Assembly (NCBI GenBank): GCA_903895055.1 | Contig: CAITSL010000049.1 | Coordinates: 1 to 11,539, forward strand | Direction of reading: 5' to 3' | DNA length: 11,539 nucleotides | DNA from: an uncultured bacterium | Lineage (GTDB): Bacteria; Patescibacteriota; Minisyncoccia; Phycocordibacterales; UBA9973 | Shown here: positions 5,894 to 11,539 of the stretch, piece after piece | Position numbering within the stretch: the stretch's first letter is position 1 | Layout: each line of letters opens with the position of its first letter | Notes under the pieces: model-generated | Databases searched by the model: none | The model's input: the letters and a program-made list of their open reading frames with translations, nothing else | Told to the model about the DNA's origin: nothing | Made by a program: the position numbers and the translations under genes

Positions 5894-7984
5894 ATGGCTA
5901 AAAAAGAGGAAGAAAAGAAGGCAGGGAATGGGCATCATTACGATGCTTCGGATATTTCAGTTTTGGAGGGCTTGGATCCCGTCCGACGTCGTCCGGGCAT
6001 GTATATCGGCACGACCGGTCCGGAAGGACTGCATCATTTGGTCTGGGAAATTTTTGACAACTCGCGCGATGAGGCGATGGGCGGTTTTTGCAATGACATT
6101 GAAATAGTGCTTTTGCCTGAGAATCGCATTCGAGTAGCGGACAATGGCCGAGGGGTGCCGATTGATATTCATAAAAAGACAAAAGTTTCCGCGCTTGAGA
6201 CGGTGATGACGACCTTGCATGCTGGAGGAAAATTCGGAGGAGAAAATAGCGCCTACAAAGTCTCCGGAGGGCTGCACGGAGTGGGTGCTTCGGTGGTAAA
6301 TGCGCTTTCGATTTATTGTAAGGCGGAAGTTCACAAGGACGGAGGAAAATATATCCAAGAATATTCGGAAGGCAAGAGAAAAGCAGCAGTAAAGAAAGTT
6401 GGCTCTTCCAAACTGCACGGCACGATTATTACTTTCGAGCCGGATAAACAAATTTTCGGTGATATTAAATTTGATTTGAACACTATTATCAGCCACATTC
6501 GCCAGCAAGCCTATCTAGTGAGAGGGCTTCGAATTTTAATAATTGATGCGCGAGAATATGCCGGGAAGATTGATGATTCCGATATTTTTTATTTCCGCGA
6601 ATTGGGTTTTGAACTACCATCGAGCTCTTTTTATTTCGAAGGTGGTCTCGTATCCCTCGTAAAATATTACAATAAATTTTTAAAACCGATTCATCCCAGT
6701 ATTTTTTATGTCGATAAAGAATCAGATAATGTTCGGGTGGAGATTGCTCTTCAGTATGTGGATGACATCGTTGATCGGATTATTCCTTTCGCTAACAATA
6801 TTTATACCGGGGAGGGGGGTACCCATCTAACTGGCTTTAAAACTGCTCTGACCAGAACCCTAAATACTTATTGCAAGAAAAATGAAATGCTGAAAGAGTC
6901 CGAAGGTGGATTCACCGGAGATGATGTGCTGGAAGGTTTGACCGGGGTGATTTCAGTTAAATTAAGAGAGATTCAATTTGAAGGACAAACCAAAGCAAAG
7001 CTCGGCAGTATGGAGGCTCAGGGAGCCGTAGGAACGGTCTTTGGAGAGGCTTTTGCGGCCTTCTTGGAAGAGAATCCAGATGAGGCTAAAGCCATTATAA
7101 ATAAGTCTATTTTAGCCCTCAAGGCACGAAAAGCGGCCAAAGCAGCTAAGGATTCTGTCCTTCGAAAAGGTGCACTCGAGGGGATGACTTTGCCCGGGAA
7201 ATTGGCTGACTGTCAAAGTAAAAGCGCCGAAGAATCGGAACTATTTTTAGTAGAGGGAGATTCTGCCGGCGGTTCGGCCAAGCAAGGTCGCGATCGACGC
7301 ACCCAAGCCATCTTGCCACTTCGTGGAAAAATATTAAATGTGGAACGGGCGCGTATCGATAAAATGCTTGTATCGAAAGAAGTGCGGTCTCTCGTCATTG
7401 CGATGGGCACTTCGATCGGAGATACTTTTGATCTTTCCAAAATGCGTTATCATAAAATAATTATTGCAACCGATGCCGACGTGGATGGAGCGCATATCAG
7501 GACACTTCTTCTTACTTTGTTTTATCGATATTTCAGACAGATTATCGAAGCGGGATATATTTATATTGCTCAACCGCCCTTGTATAAAATAAAAAAAGGC
7601 AAAGAAATAAGTTATGCCTATTCGGATGAAGACAAAGTAAAAATTATCGGACGTCCCGCTGCCGATGTTGACGAGATTGAGCTTCCCCTTACCGATGTTG
7701 ACGATACTGAAGCAAGTCCCCAAGAGGACGAGCTCAACAGCGCAGGCAAAATCGGCACGGGAACGACAAAAATCCATATTCAGCGCTATAAGGGTCTCGG
7801 AGAAATGAATCCGGAAGAACTTTGGGAAACGACCATGGATCCGGCGCACCGCATCATCAAGAAAGTGGACATCGAAGATGCCGAAGAAGCCAATAAAGTT
7901 TTTGACATTCTCATGGGCTCCGAAGTTCCTCCTCGCAAATCTTTTATCCAGTCCAATGCAAAGCTGGCGGAGATTGATATCTAA
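5894..7984 (+). CDS. gyrB: DNA gyrase subunit B
   Basis: The 696-aa product is the ATPase subunit of a type IIA topoisomerase that supercoils DNA. The GHKL ATPase domain shows RRRPGMYIG (31-39), EIFDNSRDEA with catalytic E52 and N56, DNGRGVP (83-89), HAGGKFGG (109-116) and GGLHGVGASVVNALS (125-139). The transducer part contains TGEGGTHLTGF. The TOPRIM domain has E454 in VEGDSAGGSAKQGRDR and the metal-binding D527/D529/D531 in TDADVDG. QRYKGLGEMNP (from 630) marks the C-terminal part. An acidic, low-complexity stretch (about 600-625) precedes it. Length is normal for GyrB without the E. coli insert. ParE is the main alternative; no partner subunit gene is in view. Its stop overlaps the stop of the convergent glycosylase gene. 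Confidence 0.92.
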   Translation: MAKKEEEKKAGNGHHYDASDISVLEGLDPVRRRPGMYIGTTGPEGLHHLVWEIFDNSRDEAMGGFCNDIEIVLLPENRIRVADNGRGVPIDIHKKTKVSALETVMTTLHAGGKFGGENSAYKVSGGLHGVGASVVNALSIYCKAEVHKDGGKYIQEYSEGKRKAAVKKVGSSKLHGTIITFEPDKQIFGDIKFDLNTIISHIRQQAYLVRGLRILIIDAREYAGKIDDSDIFYFRELGFELPSSSFYFEGGLVSLVKYYNKFLKPIHPSIFYVDKESDNVRVEIALQYVDDIVDRIIPFANNIYTGEGGTHLTGFKTALTRTLNTYCKKNEMLKESEGGFTGDDVLEGLTGVISVKLREIQFEGQTKAKLGSMEAQGAVGTVFGEAFAAFLEENPDEAKAIINKSILALKARKAAKAAKDSVLRKGALEGMTLPGKLADCQSKSAEESELFLVEGDSAGGSAKQGRDRRTQAILPLRGKILNVERARIDKMLVSKEVRSLVIAMGTSIGDTFDLSKMRYHKIIIATDADVDGAHIRTLLLTLFYRYFRQIIEAGYIYIAQPPLYKIKKGKEISYAYSDEDKVKIIGRPAADVDEIELPLTDVDDTEASPQEDELNSAGKIGTGTTKIHIQRYKGLGEMNPEELWETTMDPAHRIIKKVDIEDAEEANKVFDILMGSEVPPRKSFIQSNAKLAEIDI

Positions 7985-8565
7985 TTTTCTTTTTCTATTT
8001 TTTCTAAAATTTTTGGAATCTTTTTGAAATCTTCCATCAAAGTTTCTCGCATGCCTCCGTTATAAAGTGCTGCAGCTGGATGGTAGAGGGGGAGAAAATA
8101 TTTTGTTTCAATATTTTTGAATTTCTTGATTAAAAGTTTTCCATGCACATTTGAAATTGTCTCTGTTGGGAAAAAATCATTCATCGAGTGCCGGCCGAGA
8201 AAAACAATCAACTTTGGTTTGATAAAATTGAGTTCTTCGTGGAGCCATTCTCGGCAAGCATCTTTTTCTTCCGGTAATGGGTCACGATTATTCGGCGGTC
8301 GGTATTTTAAAATATTGGTGATATAGATTTCTTCCCGTTTTAACCCAATGTTTTCAAGCATTTCAGCCAAAAATTTGCCGGCTGCACCGACAAAAGGGAT
8401 CCCTGGAGCGTCTTCGCTTTTCCCGGGTGCCTCGCCGATAAAAACAATTAAAGATTCTGGATTACCATTACCAGGCACAGGTTGAGTCGCAGTTTTTTTA
8501 AGTTCGCATTTGCAATCCACGAACCATTTTTCATGAATTTGTTTTAGTGCTTCAACTTTTTCCAT
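7981..8565 (-). CDS. Uracil-DNA glycosylase, family 4-like
   Basis: The 194-aa enzyme removes uracil from DNA to start base-excision repair. It has the family motifs GEAPGKSED (44-52), GIPFVGAAGKFL (55-66), YITNILKYRPPNNRDP (81-96) and HPAAAL (162-167). Family-4 enzymes normally hold a 4Fe-4S cluster with four Cys, two in an N-terminal CxxC and one in KCRPP. Here the N-terminal pair is C18-K-C20, the KCRPP Cys is Tyr (Y88), and only C104 of the later pair remains, so a normal cluster looks unlikely. The stop overlaps the gyrB stop. It is divergent from the PaaX-like gene. The start has a TATAAT box 7 nt upstream, which predicts a leaderless mRNA. Confidence 0.9.
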   Translation of the reverse strand: MEKVEALKQIHEKWFVDCKCELKKTATQPVPGNGNPESLIVFIGEAPGKSEDAPGIPFVGAAGKFLAEMLENIGLKREEIYITNILKYRPPNNRDPLPEEKDACREWLHEELNFIKPKLIVFLGRHSMNDFFPTETISNVHGKLLIKKFKNIETKYFLPLYHPAAALYNGGMRETLMEDFKKIPKILEKIEKEN

Positions 8566-8572
8566 AATTGTA

Positions 8573-8601
8573 ATTATACTACAAAAGTAATGAGTTATTA
8601 A
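8573..8601 (-). promoter_or_regulatory. Promoter of the uracil-DNA glycosylase gene
   Basis: Read leftwards, TATAAT (8578-8573) lies 7 nt before the ATG. A weak -35 (TTAATA, 8601-8596) at 17-bp spacing lies inside the 12-bp perfect palindrome GTTATTAATAAC (8594-8605), a possible operator. Confidence 0.5.
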
Positions 8602-8608
8602 TAACTGT

Positions 8609-8642
8609 TTCTACTAACTTAACGGTCGTGAATATGGTAGAA
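8609..8642 (+). promoter_or_regulatory. 34-bp dyad repeat A, operator candidate over the PaaX-like promoter
   Basis: This element begins TTCTACTAAC and ends TATGGTAGAA, with ACGGTCGT at its centre. It matches repeat B (9245-9278) at 29 of 34 positions and is itself an imperfect palindrome (12 of 17 symmetric pairs). It overlaps the extended -10 TGG-TAGAAT (8635-8643) of the gene at 8653. That -10 ends 9 nt before the ATG, predicting a leader of only a few bases. The position is that expected for an autorepressor site. Confidence 0.6.
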
Positions 8643-8652
8643 TTAAAATATT

Positions 8653-9234
8653 ATGAAAAAAGGGATAATGGTAAAAATTTTAGAATTATTAGAAAACGGG
8701 ATAGAAAATCAAACGGATTTTTTTAGCGCTATTTTAGTTAGTGGATATGGTGCTAGTATGAATAAAATTGAATATGAATATCAAAAACATCGCAGGTTAT
8801 CAAATATTCGAAAGTCACAATCGAAAGATTTAATGGCAAAAAGAGAAAGATTGCAGAAATTTTTATCAAAGCTTAAACATGATGGGTTAATTAATGAAAC
8901 AAAGGGCGAAAATCCAAAATTCTCTATTTCAAATAGAGGCAAAGCAAAGCTTATTCAACTAAAAAATAAATTACCCAATAGATATTATGAAAAAATAAAT
9001 CAGAACAGGCTCACTATTATAAGTTTTGATATTCCCGAAAAACTCAGAGGGAAAAGAGATTGGCTCAGAGAGGTAATTAGGAATCTTGATTTTAAAATGA
9101 TTCATCAGAGTGTTTGGATAGGGAAGACAAAAATCCCTAAGCAATTCATTCTTGATCTTGGAGAAATGAATATTTTAGAATACGTAGAAATTTTTGAGAT
9201 TAATAAGATGGGAAGTCTGAAGAAATTAAAGTAG
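8653..9234 (+). CDS. PaaX-like transcriptional regulator with Cas2-like C-terminal domain
   Basis: The 193-aa product has two parts. Residues 1-105 look like a winged helix-turn-helix region, with KILELLENG near the start and RLQKFLSKLKHDGLI followed by a wing-like FSISNRGKAKL. Residues about 118-193 resemble the ferredoxin-like fold shared by PaaX and Cas2: LTIISFDIPEKLRGKRDWLR, then FKMIHQSVWIG and a terminal EYVEIFEI strand. D126 sits where Cas2 has its catalytic Asp. There is no CRISPR array or other cas gene, so a DNA-binding regulator is the better reading. ATG 8653 suits the promoter; an in-frame ATG at 8668 preceded by AAGGGA is an alternative. The gene is strongly AT-rich and flanked by two dyad repeats. 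Confidence 0.75.
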   Translation: MKKGIMVKILELLENGIENQTDFFSAILVSGYGASMNKIEYEYQKHRRLSNIRKSQSKDLMAKRERLQKFLSKLKHDGLINETKGENPKFSISNRGKAKLIQLKNKLPNRYYEKINQNRLTIISFDIPEKLRGKRDWLREVIRNLDFKMIHQSVWIGKTKIPKQFILDLGEMNILEYVEIFEINKMGSLKKLK

Positions 9235-9250
9235 AATTTTATTATTCTAC
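9231..9250. repeat. Small inverted repeat at the end of the PaaX-like gene
   Basis: GTAGAAT (9231-9237) and ATTCTAC (9244-9250) are perfect inverted repeats 6 nt apart that include the TAG stop codon. The right arm is shared with repeat B, so the same GTAGAA/TTCTAC half-site occurs three times within 48 bp. It could be a weak transcript end or an additional binding half-site. Confidence 0.45.
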
Positions 9251-9278
9251 TACTTTAACGGCCGTGAATCTAGTAGAA
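9245..9278. repeat. 34-bp dyad repeat B, downstream of the PaaX-like gene
   Basis: This copy begins TTCTACTACT and ends TCTAGTAGAA, centred on the 8-bp palindrome ACGGCCGT (9258-9265). It is symmetric at 14 of 17 positions, including perfect 8-bp outer arms. It matches repeat A at 29 of 34 positions. It fills most of the 59-bp gap between two convergent genes. No T-run follows on either strand, so it does not look like a simple terminator. Confidence 0.75.
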
Positions 9279-9293
9279 AAATTCAATATGTCC

Positions 9294-9596
9294 TTATTTT
9301 TCTCCTTTTAAAATTATTTTCTTTTCGAATCCACCTTTTTCTTTAAGTTTTTTCGTTTTGATTGAATCAAAATCAGAAAATTCTGTTAGTTTTTTAATGG
9401 CATCGATCACTTCTTGGATATCTGCTAATTCCTCTGAGTTTTTTGCTTCAAGAAATTCTTTTGTTTCTTCGGCAAGTTTTTTGATTAATTCTTCTTTATA
9501 TTCAGATTCTGTGGCAATTCTTTTTTCGTAAGAAATGCCCTTAGAATCTAAATATTCTGGTATTTTATCTCGAACTAACTTGTTATATTTAGCCAT
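9294..9596 (-). CDS. MazG-like nucleotide pyrophosphohydrolase
   Basis: The 100-aa product belongs to the small all-alpha NTP pyrophosphatases related to MazG and phosphoribosyl-ATP pyrophosphohydrolase, probably a house-cleaning enzyme for non-canonical nucleotides. It opens with the typical YNKLVRDKIPEYLDSKG (4-20). The acidic metal-binding helices are visible as LAEETKEFLEAK (41-52) and EELADIQEVIDA (55-66). The start at 9596 is supported by a strong GAGGAG Shine-Dalgarno 10 nt upstream, inside the end of thrS. A longer frame to 9734 would overlap thrS and lacks support. It begins 1 nt after the thrS stop, so the two genes are almost certainly cotranscribed. The actual substrate is not predictable. 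Confidence 0.85.
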   Translation of the reverse strand: MAKYNKLVRDKIPEYLDSKGISYEKRIATESEYKEELIKKLAEETKEFLEAKNSEELADIQEVIDAIKKLTEFSDFDSIKTKKLKEKGGFEKKIILKGEK

Positions 9597-9597
9597 A

Positions 9598-11343
9598 TTA
9601 TTTTTTCTCCTCGATTTCTTTTTTGAGTTTTTCAAGAAATTCCTCAGCTGAGATATTTTCCGTTTTGGTGCCGTCTCTGTTTTCGATGGTGAGATTTCCT
9701 GATGTAACTTCTTTGTCACCCAGAACAATGACATATGGAGTTTTCATGTCTTTAGCATTATGAATTCTCTTTCCAAGACTATCGTCAGCGGAAAATATTT
9801 CAGCACGAATAGAAGATTGTTTAAAAGTTTCAAAAAGTTTCTTCGCTTCGTCTTCGTGATTTTCTCGTACCGGAATAATCGCCACTTGGGTCGGGGAGAG
9901 CCAAGTAGGGAAGTTTCCGGCGGTATGTTCTATCAAAATAGAGAGGAATCTTTCAATCGAGCCCATGATGGCAGCGTGAAGCATGACGATCCTTTCCTTG
10001 ACGCCTTTTTCGTTCGTACAAGAAAGGTCAAAACTTTCCGGCATATTCATATCAAGCTGGATTGTGGCCACTTGCCACTCACGCCCCAAAGAATCAACGG
10101 CCATGAAATCAAGTTTTGGTCCGTAAAAAGCAGCTTCTCCTAATCCGTCTATCGCTTTCACTTTTTTTTCATCAAGAATTTCCTTTAAAATACTTTCTAC
10201 TTGTTGCCACCTTGCTTCTTCTCCCAGATATTTTTCCATGTGTGCCGGGTCATGGGTAGAAAATCTAACTTGTAAGCTAAATCCAAATACTTCGTAAAAA
10301 CTATGAACAATATCCCAGATTTTTAGAAATTCTTCCTTTGCTTGGCCCATTCGACAAAATACATGAGCATCGTCTTGGGTAATGCTTCGAACTCTCGAAA
10401 GCCCAGAAAGTTCTCCTGATTGTTCGTCTCGATAGACCATGGTCGTGTTTGCGTATCTTTGTGGAAGTTCTTTGTAACTCCAGGCCCTTCGGGCATAAAT
10501 CTGAGTATGATGGGGGCAATTCATCGGTTTCATAGCAAATTCGTGACCTTCGCGAGTGTTAATTCGGAAAAGATCATCTTTAAATTTATCCCAATGACCG
10601 CTGGTTAAATATAAATCTTTTTTGGTAATGTGTGGAATTTCTACTTTTTCATAACCGAATTTCTTTCGAAGTTCCCAAACATAATCATCAAGTAAATTTC
10701 GCACAAGTGTCCCTTTGGGAGTCCAGAGGGGGAGACCCGAACCTACTAATTCTGAAAAAGTAAAAAGATCCAAATCCTTTCCCAACTTTTTATGGTCCCT
10801 TTTTTTGGCTTCTTCTTTTTGAGCAATATATTTTTCTAATTCCTCTTTGGTTTCAAATGCCAAGCCGTAAATTCGGGTGAGCATTTTGTTTTTTTCATCT
10901 CCACGCCAATAGGCTCCAGCCACGCGATCTAATTTAAATGAACCATCGGCGATTTCTTCTTTCGGATTTTCCAAATGTCCTCCGCGACAAAGATCTGTGA
11001 ATTTGCCACAAGTATAAAAAGTTATCTTTTCTCCCTTGCCGACGATTTCATCAATGAGTTCTTTTTTGTATTCGTTTTTATCAAAATGTTCTTTTGCTTC
11101 TTTTGCTGTTTTTTCTATACTTTCAAATGCACGCCAGGATTTCAAAATCTCTCGCATTTTCTTTTCGATCTTTGGGAGATCTTTATCTGAGATAGGAGAG
11201 GTGAATTCAAAGTCATAATAAAAGCCATCTTCAATACTTGGGCCAATGGTATTTTTGGTGTCCGGATAAAGTTCTAAAACGCCTGCAGCCAAAAGATGGG
11301 CCAAGGAATGCCTTAAATTGTGTAGTTTTTCTTTTTGTTCCAT
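9598..11343 (-). CDS. thrS: Threonyl-tRNA synthetase lacking the TGS domain
   Basis: The 581-aa class II synthetase charges tRNA-Thr. It starts directly in the editing domain, with H12-SLA-H16 and C119-RGG-H123 forming the deacylation site. The catalytic core has MKPMNCPHH (271-279), YRDEQSGELSGLSRVRSITQDDAHVF, FYGPKLDF and HAAIMGSIERF. C276, H327 and H456 match the zinc ligands that select threonine. The anticodon-binding domain runs from about 480 to the end (FPTWLSPTQVAIIPV onward). E. coli ThrRS has 642 residues; the missing 60 correspond to the TGS domain. An in-frame stop at 11365-11367 shows that no upstream extension exists. The MazG-like gene follows after 1 nt. Confidence 0.96.
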   Translation of the reverse strand: MEQKEKLHNLRHSLAHLLAAGVLELYPDTKNTIGPSIEDGFYYDFEFTSPISDKDLPKIEKKMREILKSWRAFESIEKTAKEAKEHFDKNEYKKELIDEIVGKGEKITFYTCGKFTDLCRGGHLENPKEEIADGSFKLDRVAGAYWRGDEKNKMLTRIYGLAFETKEELEKYIAQKEEAKKRDHKKLGKDLDLFTFSELVGSGLPLWTPKGTLVRNLLDDYVWELRKKFGYEKVEIPHITKKDLYLTSGHWDKFKDDLFRINTREGHEFAMKPMNCPHHTQIYARRAWSYKELPQRYANTTMVYRDEQSGELSGLSRVRSITQDDAHVFCRMGQAKEEFLKIWDIVHSFYEVFGFSLQVRFSTHDPAHMEKYLGEEARWQQVESILKEILDEKKVKAIDGLGEAAFYGPKLDFMAVDSLGREWQVATIQLDMNMPESFDLSCTNEKGVKERIVMLHAAIMGSIERFLSILIEHTAGNFPTWLSPTQVAIIPVRENHEDEAKKLFETFKQSSIRAEIFSADDSLGKRIHNAKDMKTPYVIVLGDKEVTSGNLTIENRDGTKTENISAEEFLEKLKKEIEEKK

Positions 11344-11350
11344 AAATATA

Positions 11351-11356
11351 ATAATA
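11351..11356 (-). promoter_or_regulatory. Putative -10 of thrS
   Basis: Read leftwards, TATTAT lies 7 nt before the thrS ATG, the same spacing as at the other leaderless starts. The surroundings are pure A/T and no -35 is convincing, so this is weak. Confidence 0.35.
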
Positions 11357-11376
11357 ACATATTTTTATTTTTTTAA

Positions 11377-11450
11377 AACCCCTCCAACCACCCCTTGTCA
11401 GGGGAGGAAAAATTCGAGGTATCCCCCTGACAAGGGGGATTTAGGGGGTT
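11377..11450. repeat. GC-rich palindromic repeat (REP/MITE-like)
   Basis: CCCCTTGTCAGGGG (11391-11404) and its reverse complement (11424-11437) form a 14-bp perfect inverted pair around a 19-nt loop. AACCCC (11377-11382) and GGGGTT (11445-11450) form an outer stem. Each 14-mer is nearly self-palindromic too. The element is far more GC-rich than its AT-rich surroundings and lies between two divergent starts, so it cannot be a terminator for either. It looks like a dispersed intergenic repeat. Confidence 0.7.
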
Positions 11451-11461
11451 GTATTTCAGTT

Positions 11462-11489
11462 TTGCATTTCCTATTTAATATGCTAAGAT
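11462..11489 (+). promoter_or_regulatory. Promoter of rpmF
   Basis: TTGCAT (11462-11467), 16-bp spacer, TAAGAT (11484-11489) preceded by TGC (extended -10). The predicted start near 11496 is within a few bases of the ATG at 11500, so the mRNA is leaderless or nearly so. Confidence 0.55.
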
Positions 11490-11499
11490 ATTAGACATT

Positions 11500-11539
11500 A
11501 TGGTAGTACGAATGAGGAGTACAAAATCACATACGGGGA
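11500..11539 (+). CDS. rpmF: 50S ribosomal protein L32, N-terminal fragment cut by window end
   Basis: The 13 visible codons read MVVRMRSTKSHTG. This matches the start of bacterial L32 in the MVVRMR form that I associate with CPR genomes, where the next residues are the RRSHHAL-type stretch. L32 is a small zinc-ribbon protein of the large subunit. The fragment is too short to confirm the Cys residues. A promoter lies just upstream and there is no Shine-Dalgarno. Confidence 0.72.
   Translation, partial: MVVRMRSTKSHTG

Noticed and set aside
5957..6508. 183-aa minus-strand open frame inside gyrB
   Set aside because: It lies antisense to strongly conserved gyrB ATPase motifs, with no start signal or recognisable domain.
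8609..9278. CRISPR locus with a Cas2 gene
   Set aside because: There are only two repeat copies, diverged at five positions and separated by a whole gene, with no spacers and no other cas gene. The N-terminal winged-helix half points to a PaaX-type regulator.
9288..9311. Seven-codon ORF after repeat B
   Set aside because: ATG followed by six codons and TAA has no ribosome-binding site and overlaps the end of the MazG-like gene. It is mentioned only as a possible duplication trace.
9597..9734. 46-residue N-terminal extension of the MazG-like protein
   Set aside because: It lies entirely inside thrS in another frame. The ATG at 9596 has a GAGGAG ribosome-binding site and gives the canonical MazG-like N-terminus.

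Overview
The window looks like a compact chromosomal stretch from a Candidate Phyla Radiation (Patescibacteria, Parcubacteria-like) bacterium. The evidence is indirect. Genes are AT-rich and tightly packed, with tail-to-tail contacts and 1-16 nt spacings. Several genes have a TGG-TATAAT-type -10 box placed so close to the start codon that the mRNA would be leaderless. The gene content also fits: SIMPL and NYN proteins, a PaaX/Cas2-like regulator, a ThrRS without a TGS domain, and an L32 beginning MVVRMR. The standard bacterial code fits, and all twelve complete genes end in TAA or TAG.

Layout. (1) 1-1560: an intact 5S rRNA (26-137) and its terminator are followed by a two-gene minus-strand cassette, an unrecognised 142-aa protein then a NYN/PIN-like nuclease. 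A second, identical copy of the 5S 3' end (1413-1509) follows. The 97-bp perfect direct repeats make 53-1412 look like an inserted unit that used the 5S gene as its attachment site. (2) 1563-5038, plus strand: a membrane-anchored Cys-motif protein, RodA/FtsW glycosyltransferase, FolD, and a PAP2 phosphatase. The last three are 16 nt apart or overlapping and probably cotranscribed. RodA and PAP2 fit cell-wall polymerisation and lipid-carrier recycling. (3) 5039-5764, minus: a membrane-anchored SIMPL protein, divergent from gyrB. (4) 5894-7984, plus: DNA gyrase B, whose stop overlaps the stop of a convergent family-4-like uracil-DNA glycosylase (7981-8565, minus). (5) 8609-9278: a PaaX-like regulator with a Cas2-like C-terminal half, flanked by two near-identical 34-bp dyad repeats. 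The upstream copy covers its promoter. (6) 9294-11343, minus: thrS followed after 1 nt by a MazG-like pyrophosphohydrolase. (7) 11377-11539: a GC-rich palindromic repeat, then a promoter and the first 13 codons of ribosomal protein L32 (rpmF), cut by the window edge.

The two most unusual features are the 5S-flanked NYN cassette and the paired dyad repeats around the PaaX/Cas2-like gene. No tRNA, CRISPR array, transposase or integrase was seen.
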